39,061 nt of DNA from Lachnospiraceae bacterium (GCA_016283275.1 JAEEMP010000118.1:1-39061); one strand, 5' to 3'. Positions 15,431-25,850 are shown, counted from the first letter of the stretch. Notes: generated by a model from the letters alone, not told the origin. Numbers and translations: made by a program.

Positions 15431-16798
15431 CTAAAGCTTTCCTGCCCGCTCTACAAGGATCTTGCGGACATCCTGTGTAATGTCAAAAGAATCAACCCCA
15501 TGGAATACGCACACCGTATCACCTTTATGCATATCTATTTCACGGGCGCCTTCAAGCTCATCCATACATACCCGTATCTTTGAATCGTCAACACCGGCGA
15601 ACAAAAGTCTTAAGCGGTAATCCCTGGCTCTGGGCCCCGATACCACTATCTCCTTGACATTTTCATCATTTAAAAATTCAAAATCACAATCATACATCCA
15701 GCATGTATTTTCCGACCAGTGCTGCTCATCGTAAAGACAGTTCATCATAAGAAGGATGGTCTTTTCTCCGGGAAGCTCTCTTACATAATCAAAAGCTCTC
15801 GAAATTGCAAGTGCGTTCTTTTCCTTGGCAAGCTGTGTGATGATCTTAACGCCGTTTTCTTCGACAAGTTTGTATCTGGACTCCACAACCTTCGCGTGGC
15901 GCATATACTTAACAAGATCTTCATGGCTGTAGCCCATTTCGCGAAACAGAGCCACTATCGATACCATGTTGTAGATATTGAAGATACTGTCATTTACAAA
16001 GTCGTATACGCCGCTGCCGTTCTTATCGGCTATCGTGACGGTCTGTTTTTCCTTATCGATATCAAAACCGTGATAATCGTACTCGGGTGAAGAAAAACCG
16101 CAGTCCTCGCAGTGCGCCCTTCCGATATGATGATATCTTAAATAGTCGTATTTAAGCTTTCCCGCGCACTTTGGACAGATACGGATATCGTTTATGAGAT
16201 TGATACATTCCGTAACATCGGTGTCGAGCTTATCGATACCAAAATAAACTCTCTTATTGTCAGGTGCGATACCGCAAGATATAAGATCGTCTCCGTTTAA
16301 TATGAGTTTGGATTCCTTTGGAATATATTCGGTAAGAAGACCGCCTATAAATTCAGGGTGTCCGTTACGCATGATCGAATCCCTGAAAAGATTCGTGACC
16401 AGTATAAACTCGGGCTTAACCCAGGGGAATATCCTTAAGGAACTTCTCTCATCCGTCTCAAAAACAGCCGTATCGAACTTAGCCTTACCCGAAAGCTTTG
16501 CTCCCTTTATAAGAGCCGTTGTGAGACCCGTTCTCGTATTTGAACCCGCACGGTTGTCCAAAACCTTCTTGCCCGATGCTTCGAAGATGTCGACTATCAT
16601 GTTGTTGACTGTTGTCTTTCCGTTCGTACCGGTAACGGAAATGATACGTTCGGGCTTTCCTATGTATTTCAAAAAATCCGGACAGATATTTATAGCAATC
16701 TGCCCGGGGTAATTGGTGGCGTTGTGCCCCGTAAGCCTCATTACGGGTATGGACATCTTAGCTGCCCATAATGCAAAAAGAAAACGTACTTTTCCCAT
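15431..16798 (-). CDS. murT: MurT-like Mur ligase (lipid II amidation complex, large subunit)
   Basis: The protein has 455 residues, normal for MurT. The Mur-ligase ATP-binding loop VTGTNGKTT lies at 55-63, and the segment NRAGSNTRTGLTTAL (about 82-96) is typical. Four cysteines (208, 211, 230, 233) form the zinc ribbon inserted in MurT proteins. The C-terminal domain (about 310-450) contains YDEQHWSENTCWMYDCDFE, aligned with the family segment that carries a DVSW aspartate; here Asn364 may take its place. The canonical partner amidates the second stem-peptide residue of lipid II on the cytoplasmic face. AAGAAGGA lies 5 bases before the start. The gene follows the patatin gene by 21 bases and precedes gatD. 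Confidence 0.87.
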   Translation of the reverse strand: MGKVRFLFALWAAKMSIPVMRLTGHNATNYPGQIAINICPDFLKYIGKPERIISVTGTNGKTTVNNMIVDIFEASGKKVLDNRAGSNTRTGLTTALIKGAKLSGKAKFDTAVFETDERSSLRIFPWVKPEFILVTNLFRDSIMRNGHPEFIGGLLTEYIPKESKLILNGDDLISCGIAPDNKRVYFGIDKLDTDVTECINLINDIRICPKCAGKLKYDYLRYHHIGRAHCEDCGFSSPEYDYHGFDIDKEKQTVTIADKNGSGVYDFVNDSIFNIYNMVSIVALFREMGYSHEDLVKYMRHAKVVESRYKLVEENGVKIITQLAKEKNALAISRAFDYVRELPGEKTILLMMNCLYDEQHWSENTCWMYDCDFEFLNDENVKEIVVSGPRARDYRLRLLFAGVDDSKIRVCMDELEGAREIDMHKGDTVCVFHGVDSFDITQDVRKILVERAGKL

Positions 16799-16819
16799 TG
16801 TAATCCTTCTTTAAGCCTT

Positions 16820-17680
16820 TTATTTATCAAGAAATTCCATCAACTCATCGTATCTGGATTCCGCATATTTGTAACCGACATCGTAATACTTTAAAAGAAC
16901 ATCGGGATCGGACTCTTTGTTGGTAAGCGTAACGCCTTCGGGACGGTATACAAAAGCCTTTCCTTCCGCTTCAAGCTTATTCAAGAGTTCGATGGAATCG
17001 TTGTACTTCTTGGGGCGGCCGTTTATGGCCTTTAATAGTCCCTTATACTTATGATAGAGCAATTTGACTATACGGGAATTGTATATATCACCCTTTGGAC
17101 TCTTTCTGTATGAGATATCACGGGTGAACACTACAATGATCTTGTCCCACTCTTCTTCAAGCGCTTTGGCGATCGGAATGGCATCCGCCATACCGCCGTC
17201 CATCATGGGCACGCCGTTCATATAACTTACTCTCGCAAGCAGAGGAAGCGAATTTCCCACACGGATGATCTGAAGAAAATCATCAAAATTATCAAATTTA
17301 TCAAAATATACAGGGTCGCCTGTATTACAATCTATCGTACTTGTTATGAACCGCTTGTCCGAATTCTTAAACGCCTCAAAATCAAAAGGACAGTCATACC
17401 TCGGAATCCTGTTAAAAAGAAGATCCATGTTGAAGAAATCTCCGGTCTTAAAGAAAACCGATGCTCCGAGGAGTTTTTCCGTACGAAGCGGTTCCACAAC
17501 GGAATCTATGATACGTCCTCTCTGTCCCGACACATAATTCATACCGGCGTAAGCCCCTGCCGATACAGCCAGAATATTCGGAATATCTATATTCTTATCG
17601 AGATAAAAATCCATGATGCCGGCGGTAAAGATACTTCTCATCGCACCGCCTTCAAGGATTATTCCTACCTTACCCTTCAT
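16820..17680 (-). CDS. Patatin-like phospholipase / acyl hydrolase
   Basis: The protein has 286 residues, similar to E. coli YjjU. It shows the oxyanion motif EGGAMR (10-15), a nucleophile elbow AVSAGAY (Ser near 41, with Ala replacing the first Gly of GxSxG), and the Asp of the catalytic dyad in DGGMADAIPI (about 161-170). It would hydrolyse acyl esters of lipids. There is no signal peptide, so it is cytoplasmic or peripheral to the membrane. It is the first gene of an operon with murT and gatD, perhaps linking lipid turnover to wall synthesis, but no functional link is known. The ribosome binding site (GAGTG) is weak. Confidence 0.87.
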   Translation of the reverse strand: MKGKVGIILEGGAMRSIFTAGIMDFYLDKNIDIPNILAVSAGAYAGMNYVSGQRGRIIDSVVEPLRTEKLLGASVFFKTGDFFNMDLLFNRIPRYDCPFDFEAFKNSDKRFITSTIDCNTGDPVYFDKFDNFDDFLQIIRVGNSLPLLARVSYMNGVPMMDGGMADAIPIAKALEEEWDKIIVVFTRDISYRKSPKGDIYNSRIVKLLYHKYKGLLKAINGRPKKYNDSIELLNKLEAEGKAFVYRPEGVTLTNKESDPDVLLKYYDVGYKYAESRYDELMEFLDK

Positions 17681-17742
17681 TACTCACTCAAAAAGCCGTA
17701 ACCAAACAGGCTTTCCCTCTCTTTTTCAAACATAACTCAGTC

Positions 17743-17771
17743 ATTATAACATAAAGATTTAAATGTGTCAC
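17743..17771 (-). promoter_or_regulatory. Promoter of the patatin-murT-gatD operon
   Basis: On the minus strand GTGACA (17771-17766) and a perfect TATAAT (17748-17743) are separated by 17 bases. The -35 element overlaps the last codons of addA, whose stop is at 17770-17768. Confidence 0.65.
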
Positions 17772-20700
17772 GAAACCGAGACACTTGAGTTCAACGCAAA
17801 GGAATAAAGGGCCTTTTCTTTGACTTTTTTACCTGTAAGATTCTGCAAAGCCTCTCCGTAATAATCAAGCTGCGCCTTGTAACGTTCGGATAATTCGCCG
17901 GGCGTACCGACTCTGTCCGTTTTATAATCAAGGACCACTATCTCATCATCTTCGTAAAAGAACACGTCGATCACACCCTGTACGAGCACGGTCTCATCTT
18001 CGGGGAAAGCCGGATCCACTCTTACGGCGGGCACACCCATGACAAACGGCTGCTCCTTATATAACTTACCCAAAACGGCTGCCTTATGCATCCTCATTGC
18101 CATATCGTCTGAAGCAAACGCGGCAAGCTTTGAAAAGTTCACAAGAGCGACTTCTTCTTTGGTGGTCTTTCCTTTTTCTACGGCGGCCTCAAGCTGGCTT
18201 CTCCATTCTTTTTCCGACGGAATCTTTGTAAAATCCAGCAATCTTAAAAGCGTATGATATGCGGTACCTCTGTCGGTTCCCGATACGGTAACTCCGCCGC
18301 CGGCAAAAGCGGGAACATACTCGCTTCGCTCTCTTTCGGCAAACAGCTTCTCGGTCTCACCCTGAACCTCTTCCATAGCCTCCATCTTAAGATTCGAAAC
18401 CGTGGTCTTTGTATAAAGTTTTTCGAGGTTTTTATATGGATATTCAAATGTTATAAAAGCCTTTATATCATCGGAAAGTTTTTCATCCGCCTTTAAATTT
18501 TCAAGTTCCGCCCGTGCTTCGCGCACATCAAAAACTTCCGCCGTGTCCGAAAGTTCAAAATCTTTCGGATCTACAGAAGATACTTCGAAAAACTCAAAGT
18601 CATTCTTCATTACGGGTGCTTTTAATAGATTAAGAAAAGAATTGGGCTTTAAGACCGAAGGATTTTCAAAGAACGACTCCGCATCCTTGACACTTCCGAG
18701 CAGGATGAGCTGTTCTTTTGCTCTTGTCATCGCAACATACAAAAGCCTTATCTCCTCGCCAAGGCTTTCAAGAGCTATCTTATTCTTTATAAGCTTTCTT
18801 TTTATGGTGGAACTCTTTACCCGCTTATCGGGATCTATGGCATCCGCGCCTATACCGTCGTCTATATCGAGCACAAATTCACCGCTTTGATCTTTTGTGA
18901 TAAAACCGTCCTCGATGGCCGCTACTATACAGATCGGAAATTCCAGCCCCTTGCTCTTATGGATACTCATAACTCTTACGGTATCGGAATTCTCATCGAA
19001 TATACCGGCTTCGCCTTCCTCGACTCCTGTCTTTTTAAGAAGTTCTACATATCTTAAAAAATGGAATATTCCCGAGAAACTGGTCTTTGCATAATCCGAA
19101 GCCTTCTTTATGAGCAGTTCTATGTTGGCCTCGCGAAGCTTGCCGTTTCTTGATGCACTTTCATAGAGAAGAAACCCCGTATCAGTCACAAGACGGGTTA
19201 TAAGCTCCCCTATAGGCGTATATATGCTTAAATCCCTGTAGGCTTTAACAAGATCCGTAAACTTCTTTATTCTTTCATCGTCGGGATGACGCGAAAGCCG
19301 GCCCATGACCTTATCCCAAAGATAGAATTCCGTCTTCTCGCCTTCACCCTTTATGTATGCCATATATTCATCGTCAAAGCCTCCGAAATAAGAGGTCATT
19401 GTCGCATAGAGAGCTATATCGTTAAGCGGATTGTCTGTGATCCTTAAGAAATTTATGATATCACTTATCTCCTGCGATTCATAAAAGGTCCCCACTCCCT
19501 CAAGATGGAACGGTATTGAATGGTCGGAAAGCGCCTCGCTTATGTCCTTTGTCCATTTTGTGGGTGTGCCCATCAAAACGGCAATATCCTTATAGGAGGC
19601 TTTTCTCATTTCTTTTTTGTCTTTGTCATATACAAGCTTATGGCCCACAAGGGAGTCTATGAGTCTCACAAGCTCCTCCGCTTCCCATTTTCTTGCATAC
19701 TTAACGGTCTTACCGTAATTTTCGGTAAGGATTATCTTTGTTTTATAACCTTCCGCCTCCGGAAACTCAGCTTTGGCATACAAAGCCTCATCGTCTGTAT
19801 AGGCACTCCCGCCGTATTCCTCGCACATGATATCCTTAAATACCTTGTTGACACTGTCCACGACCTCTTTACGGCTTCGGTAATTTTCTTTTAGATATAT
19901 GACTTCCGAAGAATCGGGATTCTCCTTGTATTCTTTTTCTTTTGCCGTAAAGATCTGAGGTCTTGCAAGACGGAACCTGTATATGCTCTGCTTCTTGTCT
20001 CCGACCATGAATCGATTGTCGATAAGGTCGGTCCCCTGATGTGAGACCGCCGCAAGGATTATCTCCTGCACAAGGTTCGAGTCCTGATATTCATCGATCA
20101 TGACTTCATCGAACATCTGCCTGTACTCTTTCGCGACATCGGTAACCTTATATTCGTTTAAGCCTTTGTAATCCTCGATAAGTATCTTTACCGCCATATG
20201 CTCCATATCGGTAAAGTCGATCACGCTGCGTTCTCTTTTAAGCCTTTCAAATTCCTTCATGAAATCGATAGTGAGTTCGGCCAGAACCTTAACAGTCCTG
20301 CCCGCAGTGAGCATGGCATCATATTGTTCTTTTACCGATATGCCAAAAAACGCTTTGTTAAGAGCGTCGATCTTATCCTTATATGCCTTCCTTAACTCTT
20401 TCGCCGTATCCTTAAGCACAGGATCAGACTCATCCTTTTTCCTTGAAAACTGCGGAACACTGTATGAAGCCATAAATTCGGAGGCTTTTATATAGTCCCT
20501 TTTTTCAAAGATCGACTGAGCCTCTTCTGATAGTTTACATAACTCTTCATGCGCAGACTCATATATCTCCGGCCCGCCCGGTGTGCTTATAACCTCGTAA
20601 AGTCTTTCAAGAAGGACATCCGCATTCTTGAAAACATCTTTTGCCACATCGCAGACACGCTTTAAAAGCTCCGAATCTTCAAACTCTTCGGGGCTTTTTA

Positions 20701-21301
20701 ATTCATAGGCTTTAGCGCAGCCTTTAAGCCAGTCTTCCGGCCACGGGTAACTCATCGCAAAATTGTAAAGGCTCTTTATATTCTCCTCTACATTTGTGTC
20801 CTTATCTTTTTTCACATAACAGTCGATCAGGTTAAAGAACTCGGGATCGTTCTTTTCGTATGCGTTTGTCATTACATTTTCCATGGCATCGGCCTTTAAA
20901 AGGTCGATCTCACCCTGACCCGCCACTCTGAACGAAGGATCCACGCCGATCTTATGAAAATTGTTCTTAAGAACATCAAGACAGAAACTGTCTATTGTCG
21001 TGATATTGGCATTGTGCACAAGAGTGGCCTGACGCTGAAGATGTCCGTCTTCGGGAAACTTGGCAAGTTCCTCCTCAAGAGCCTCGGCTATACGCTCTTT
21101 CATCTCTCCCGCAGCCGCTCTCGTAAAAGTAACAACAAGTATCCTGTTTATGTCGATGGGGTTTCTTTTATCCGTGATGCGTTCGATAATGCGGCGCACA
21201 AGTACGGAAGTTTTTCCCGCGCCGGCGGCAGCCGAGACAATAAGGTTCCTGCCCCGGGAGTTTATGACTTTAAGCTGATCCTCAGAATAAGTAATCGGCA
21301 T
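17768..21301 (-). CDS. addA: AddA, helicase-nuclease subunit of AddAB
   Basis: The protein has 1177 residues, normal for AddA. It is a UvrD-type superfamily 1 helicase with Walker A AAAGAGKT (24-31), FTRAAAGEMKERI, the Walker B VMIDEYQDSN, ENYRSRKEVV, MSIHKSKGLEFPI and VAMTRAKEQL. The C-terminal RecB-type nuclease domain carries GVIDVFF and VLDYKTD near residue 1125. With AddB it resects double-strand breaks up to Chi-like sites and prepares 3' ends for RecA. GGAGG lies 8 bases before the ATG, inside the end of addB; the two genes overlap by 20 bases. No atypical features were noticed. Confidence 0.96.
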   Translation of the reverse strand: MPITYSEDQLKVINSRGRNLIVSAAAGAGKTSVLVRRIIERITDKRNPIDINRILVVTFTRAAAGEMKERIAEALEEELAKFPEDGHLQRQATLVHNANITTIDSFCLDVLKNNFHKIGVDPSFRVAGQGEIDLLKADAMENVMTNAYEKNDPEFFNLIDCYVKKDKDTNVEENIKSLYNFAMSYPWPEDWLKGCAKAYELKSPEEFEDSELLKRVCDVAKDVFKNADVLLERLYEVISTPGGPEIYESAHEELCKLSEEAQSIFEKRDYIKASEFMASYSVPQFSRKKDESDPVLKDTAKELRKAYKDKIDALNKAFFGISVKEQYDAMLTAGRTVKVLAELTIDFMKEFERLKRERSVIDFTDMEHMAVKILIEDYKGLNEYKVTDVAKEYRQMFDEVMIDEYQDSNLVQEIILAAVSHQGTDLIDNRFMVGDKKQSIYRFRLARPQIFTAKEKEYKENPDSSEVIYLKENYRSRKEVVDSVNKVFKDIMCEEYGGSAYTDDEALYAKAEFPEAEGYKTKIILTENYGKTVKYARKWEAEELVRLIDSLVGHKLVYDKDKKEMRKASYKDIAVLMGTPTKWTKDISEALSDHSIPFHLEGVGTFYESQEISDIINFLRITDNPLNDIALYATMTSYFGGFDDEYMAYIKGEGEKTEFYLWDKVMGRLSRHPDDERIKKFTDLVKAYRDLSIYTPIGELITRLVTDTGFLLYESASRNGKLREANIELLIKKASDYAKTSFSGIFHFLRYVELLKKTGVEEGEAGIFDENSDTVRVMSIHKSKGLEFPICIVAAIEDGFITKDQSGEFVLDIDDGIGADAIDPDKRVKSSTIKRKLIKNKIALESLGEEIRLLYVAMTRAKEQLILLGSVKDAESFFENPSVLKPNSFLNLLKAPVMKNDFEFFEVSSVDPKDFELSDTAEVFDVREARAELENLKADEKLSDDIKAFITFEYPYKNLEKLYTKTTVSNLKMEAMEEVQGETEKLFAERERSEYVPAFAGGGVTVSGTDRGTAYHTLLRLLDFTKIPSEKEWRSQLEAAVEKGKTTKEEVALVNFSKLAAFASDDMAMRMHKAAVLGKLYKEQPFVMGVPAVRVDPAFPEDETVLVQGVIDVFFYEDDEIVVLDYKTDRVGTPGELSERYKAQLDYYGEALQNLTGKKVKEKALYSFALNSSVSVS

Positions 21302-24300
21302 CGCCTTTACCTCCGCATACTCTTTCTCTTAATTCTTCGCTCGTGAGCAGTCCTTCGTTTCTTATCTTAAATCCGGGAATGTCCTCGTCGAATCTGCATA
21401 TCCCGTTAAACTTGCAGAACTGACACGCATCCTTTTTGTCATTTACAAACGGAGAGACAGATATATCTCCGTCGGTTATCCGCTCACCTATACGTTTTAC
21501 CATTCTGTCGGTATAGTCCAACATGCTTTTAAGTTCGGAAGCCGAAAGCATGCTCCTGTCCGGCTTTACGGGCTCGCCTTCTTTTGGCTCTTTGGCTTCT
21601 TTTATGGGGGCCACCAGCGATTCGACCTTATACTCTGTATCGATTGCCTCTTTTGTGGCTTCGGAAGACTCCACAACTCCGGTCATTCTAAGGTCTTTAT
21701 ATATCTCTTTTTTAAGCTTATCGGGATCGCCTGCCTCGACGATGGGATTATCCAGCCTGTAGTACAGCATTGCGGCCGGATAGACCGATCTTCCCGGATG
21801 GTTCTTTGCTTCTTTTTTGATGATCTCCGACATGTATACTTCGAGCTGCTGCTCAAGACCGAAATATACATTTGAAATGTTTATGTCCCGCGTACCCGAT
21901 TTATAATCCACGATCTTTACGAATATATCATTGTCCTTTTCGTAGAGATCCACACGGTCCACTATACCGTTGAGTTTAAGCTTCGTGCCGTCGTTTAAGT
22001 CCAGTTCCCTGTCAAACGGGATCTCATGGGCTCTTTGCGTAAATTTTCCGCGCTTCATCTGAAATCTCAACGTATCGATAGTTCGCTTCATGATCTTTTC
22101 TATCTTGACCACTGTGTATAAGCTTCGCGAATCTTCTTTTAACATACCCTGACCGTAATCATTCACACAGTCGCTTATAACATCCTTTAAGAACTTTTCT
22201 CCGTCCTCGTCCGAAAAATCCGCCCATGACAGATCGTTTTCCTCAAGTTTTAAGGCAAACTTATCCAAAACCGCATGATATACACTTCCAAGATCCGCAG
22301 CATTGAAATCCGCTTCCGCCTGTTCTTTTAAGCCCATTCCGTATTTGAGGAAATGCGCATAGGCACAGCCCGCAAACAGTTCCATACGGCTTATGCTCGA
22401 ATTTATGACCGAACCGTATATAAGCTTTACTATCTCTTTTGACAAAGGAGAAGCCACGTATTCCTTAAAAGCCGAATCTGTCATGTCTTTATAAAGGTCG
22501 TCGTTAGAATTCTCCCTGTAGACTTTATAAAGCGAAGCCGCGAGCTTCTTTTCGTCATCATCCGCGGTCCCGACCGCCATCTTCCTTAAAATACCCGCAA
22601 AATGGCGATAACTGTCATTAAGCGATGTGATCCTTTGCGCAGACGGTGTATCGGTGATCTCCTCTGCATTAAGACCGGGGAACAGCTTTGAAAGCACTCC
22701 CACAAGGTAAGCCGCTTTGATCCCCTTACCGTCCCTGTCCGTGCGGGCCAAAGAAAGGATCAGATGTTTTGAAGGCTTGCAAAGATTCATGTAAAGATAC
22801 AGTTTCTGACGATACATCTCCTCGGAAGGCGACGGTGCAAGCTCGAAATTAAATTCCTTGAACACTTCCCTGTCTGGCTCGGACAGAATGCCGCCGCGCG
22901 ATACGTTCTTGGGTATATTGCCGTCGTTAATACCCGTAAAGAACAGCGCCTTAACCTCATTAAGCCTTGTTCTTTCGATATCTCCCACCACGATCCTGTC
23001 CACATTTGCGGGAATGGTGCCCACGGTAACTTCCGTTATGCCCGCATCAAAAATACGATAAAACTCTTCGGGTTTTATCTCATAGTCTCCTATAAGCGAA
23101 ACAAGCGTATCGAGAAGGTTCATTATAAGTCTGTATACCTGCCCGTACTCTCTTGCTTTTGAAAGATCGCCGGAAGCCTCAAAATCATCTTCAAATTTAA
23201 GAAGTTTCTCATATGATCTGTTGGCTCTTAAAAATTCATAAAGGTTATTGACATGATCAAAGACCGTCTTTGCCGGCCTTTCAAGGACAGCCAATTCATC
23301 GATGAGTCTTTTCCTTATATCGTTAAATTTCTCAACATCCAAAAGCGCGCTGTCGTCTTTGTCGAGATTTCTCAAGCGGTCTCTCTGAACTTTTGTGAAA
23401 TCCTTATGATATGCGTTTTTCCCACGGATATTCAGGCTTCTTACATAGTTGTCAAAACGGTCGACTTCTTCTCTCGAAAAATCTGTGAAACCCGATCTAA
23501 AAAAATGAAATACCGCATCATAAGAATAATTGCCGGATACTATCCTCAGCGCACTCTTTAAAAACTCCGTAAACGGATTTAAGACTATTCCTCTTGTCTT
23601 GTCTATAAAGCAGGGAATGTTAAGTTCCTTAAAGCGTCTTTCGAAATAATCTCCGTAGCTTTCAAGGCTTCCCGTTACTACGGCTATGTCCCTGTACGCA
23701 TAACCTTCCTCCCGGATAAGCTTTAAAATGCGAAGACACACTTCATCGACCTCGGTCTTTATGTTCTCGGCCTTAAACAGCTCTATATCATGACATTTTT
23801 CTTCATATTTTTCATACGGATATCTGAAGAGATTCTTTTCAAGATGCGTAAGCTCTTTGGAATCCTTAAACCGCCCGTGTGAAGAAGCACAAAGGGAGAC
23901 ATCTTCTCCGCGCTTTATGCCCTCTGCGCCCGCCTTTGAGATAAGCCTGTTTGCGGTTGTCCTCGAAAGATAGAAAAGTTTTTCGGGCGCCCCCGTCTCA
24001 TTTATGCTCTCCGGCGCGGAAACCGTGACCGTCACATAAACATCCCTGCACAGTTTTAAAAGCGTAAGGATCACTTTCTCCTGGACAGGCGTAAAACCGG
24101 TAAACCCGTCAAATACAAAGACCGAATCGGGGATGATTTCCGAAAGAGCAAGCTTATCACACAGGATATCAAGCTGTTCTTCCCCCGTTATGAACTTTCC
24201 CTCATTAAACTTCACAAAAGCATCGTATATAACGCTTAGATCCTTAAGCTTTCCCTTAAAAAGCCCGCGTTCTCCTTTTTCGGAAAGATTCAGAAGGTCT

Positions 24301-24710
24301 TTCGGAGATATATTGTATTGCATAAATTCCGAGATCGAAGATTTGATCTCATGGATGAAACCCGTTTTATCAAGATTCGGCCCTATATAAGGCATATCCT
24401 TTTCAACGTCAAAAGCAACATGCCTTATCACAAGACTCTTTCCGGTATCATCGAGGATAAGTTCTTTCGGAGCTCCGGTCTCTTCAAATATCCTGTATGC
24501 AAGACGTGAAAAAGAAAGCACATCGATATTGAGAATACCGCCGGATCTGTGCCTTTTTACTATATCCGCCTGGGTCTGCATGGTGAACTGATCCGGTACG
24601 ATCAGAAAAAAATTCCTGCCCGGATCTTTAAGAGAACCTTCGACCAGAAGATCCTGTACATATGTACTTTTTCCCGCGCCTGCGGGGCCATACACAAAAG
24701 ACAATGCCAT
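21282..24710 (-). CDS. addB: AddB, nuclease subunit of AddAB
   Basis: The protein has 1142 residues from the ATG before ALSFVYGPAGAGKST, normal for AddB. The Walker A-like GPAGAGKS is at 8-15. The C-terminal nuclease has IVDYKSGT. The four cysteines of the AddB iron-sulfur cluster appear as GCAYAHFLKYG and CQFCKFNGIC, on either side of the nuclease. AddB recognises Chi-like sequences and degrades one strand. An in-frame ATG 25 codons upstream exists, but AAGGT 7 bases before the chosen ATG and the family N-terminus decide the start. addA follows with a 20-base overlap. Confidence 0.95.
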   Translation of the reverse strand: MALSFVYGPAGAGKSTYVQDLLVEGSLKDPGRNFFLIVPDQFTMQTQADIVKRHRSGGILNIDVLSFSRLAYRIFEETGAPKELILDDTGKSLVIRHVAFDVEKDMPYIGPNLDKTGFIHEIKSSISEFMQYNISPKDLLNLSEKGERGLFKGKLKDLSVIYDAFVKFNEGKFITGEEQLDILCDKLALSEIIPDSVFVFDGFTGFTPVQEKVILTLLKLCRDVYVTVTVSAPESINETGAPEKLFYLSRTTANRLISKAGAEGIKRGEDVSLCASSHGRFKDSKELTHLEKNLFRYPYEKYEEKCHDIELFKAENIKTEVDEVCLRILKLIREEGYAYRDIAVVTGSLESYGDYFERRFKELNIPCFIDKTRGIVLNPFTEFLKSALRIVSGNYSYDAVFHFFRSGFTDFSREEVDRFDNYVRSLNIRGKNAYHKDFTKVQRDRLRNLDKDDSALLDVEKFNDIRKRLIDELAVLERPAKTVFDHVNNLYEFLRANRSYEKLLKFEDDFEASGDLSKAREYGQVYRLIMNLLDTLVSLIGDYEIKPEEFYRIFDAGITEVTVGTIPANVDRIVVGDIERTRLNEVKALFFTGINDGNIPKNVSRGGILSEPDREVFKEFNFELAPSPSEEMYRQKLYLYMNLCKPSKHLILSLARTDRDGKGIKAAYLVGVLSKLFPGLNAEEITDTPSAQRITSLNDSYRHFAGILRKMAVGTADDDEKKLAASLYKVYRENSNDDLYKDMTDSAFKEYVASPLSKEIVKLIYGSVINSSISRMELFAGCAYAHFLKYGMGLKEQAEADFNAADLGSVYHAVLDKFALKLEENDLSWADFSDEDGEKFLKDVISDCVNDYGQGMLKEDSRSLYTVVKIEKIMKRTIDTLRFQMKRGKFTQRAHEIPFDRELDLNDGTKLKLNGIVDRVDLYEKDNDIFVKIVDYKSGTRDINISNVYFGLEQQLEVYMSEIIKKEAKNHPGRSVYPAAMLYYRLDNPIVEAGDPDKLKKEIYKDLRMTGVVESSEATKEAIDTEYKVESLVAPIKEAKEPKEGEPVKPDRSMLSASELKSMLDYTDRMVKRIGERITDGDISVSPFVNDKKDACQFCKFNGICRFDEDIPGFKIRNEGLLTSEELRERVCGGKGDADYLF

Positions 24711-24860
24711 ATAGATACCTTCCGCTTTTGAGCATTTTTCAATCGATCTTTGACCGTTTACGTCTTTCATTTTACTACAGATCAAGACCGATTTAATACC
24801 CTTTGGTTAAAAAACACTGCGTATATTTTTCAGACTTCTTTTTAAATTTTCTAAATTTTA

Positions 24861-24889
24861 TTGTATATTCAGAAAAATTATGGTATGAT
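24861..24889 (+). promoter_or_regulatory. Promoter of the PfkB-like gene
   Basis: TTGTAT (24861-24866) and TATGAT (24884-24889) are separated by 17 bases, in an AT-rich region upstream of AAAGGAG and the ATG at 24921. Confidence 0.6.
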
Positions 24890-24920
24890 AAATTCGGATA
24901 AAAAGGAGAAAGGAGTGCCT

Positions 24921-25829
24921 ATGAGTAAATTTCTTGTTGCCGGGATTCTTCAAAGAGAAACCATCATAAAAGTCAATGAACTTCCAATCAAATATCAGCC
25001 TGTGACCGATAACCTTAAAAGCATTCATTCAAGCATCGGCGGAGACGCCTACAACGAAGCGATCGCACTTAAATGGCTCGGAAATTCCGTGGATTTCTTC
25101 TCATTGATCGGCACGGACGATCCTCCGTCGATCATAAACCCCCAATCAAGCGATATACATATCGATACGGATTATATACTTCCGATCGCAGCGGACACTC
25201 CGGCTGCGGTGATATTTTGCGATAACGCCAGAAAACAGCAGATCTTTGAGGATATAAAAGATCTGCGTGACTGTGAATACGATTTAAGAGCCTTTACGGA
25301 TGAGCTTCCCACCGCAGATATGTTCATTACCGCCAATGCCAATTTCTGTCGTCCTCTTTTGCAGGAAGCCGTTAACGCCGGCAAGAAAACAGCCGTGAAC
25401 ATAAGAAACTTCAAGCATGAAACTGAGTGCTACAACAGATTTTTCCTTGAAAATGCGGACATCCTGTACCTAAGCGACGACAATCTTGATGAAGATCCGT
25501 ATGATTTCTTAAAATATATGGTTTCCGAATATCATCCCGAAGTCGTGATACTCGGTCAGGGTGCCGACGGAGTTATCATCTATTCCTCAAAGACCGATAC
25601 ATATGCACACTACAACAGTGTAAAGACCAACGAGATCGTAAACACCGTCGGAGCCGGAAACGCATTGTTCTCGTGTTTTTTGCACTATTACAACAAAACA
25701 GGCGACGCAACCTATTCGATCAAGAACGCCATCCTCTTCGCTTCGTATAAGATAGGATTCATGGGTACTTCAAACGGCTTCATGACCGAGAAACAGATCG
25801 AAGACTGGCGCGAACTGATCTGGAAATAA
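24921..25829 (+). CDS. PfkB-family carbohydrate kinase-like protein with substituted catalytic Asp
   Basis: The protein has 302 residues, normal for the ribokinase family. The first signature SIGGDAYNEAIALKWLG is at 38-54. The second, normally DTxGAGD, reads NTVGAGNALF (241-250). The catalytic base Asp is thus Asn247 and the leading Asp is Asn241. The ATP-binding anion hole GAG is kept. It may be a weak or inactive kinase, or a nucleoside or sugar-binding protein; the substrate is unknown. AGGAG lies 5 bases before the ATG at 24921, which is preferred over an upstream in-frame ATG at 24861 that lies on the promoter. A DUF6062 gene follows by 21 bases. Confidence 0.82.
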   Translation: MSKFLVAGILQRETIIKVNELPIKYQPVTDNLKSIHSSIGGDAYNEAIALKWLGNSVDFFSLIGTDDPPSIINPQSSDIHIDTDYILPIAADTPAAVIFCDNARKQQIFEDIKDLRDCEYDLRAFTDELPTADMFITANANFCRPLLQEAVNAGKKTAVNIRNFKHETECYNRFFLENADILYLSDDNLDEDPYDFLKYMVSEYHPEVVILGQGADGVIIYSSKTDTYAHYNSVKTNEIVNTVGAGNALFSCFLHYYNKTGDATYSIKNAILFASYKIGFMGTSNGFMTEKQIEDWRELIWK

Positions 25830-25850
25830 ACATTAAGGAAAAGAAACAAA

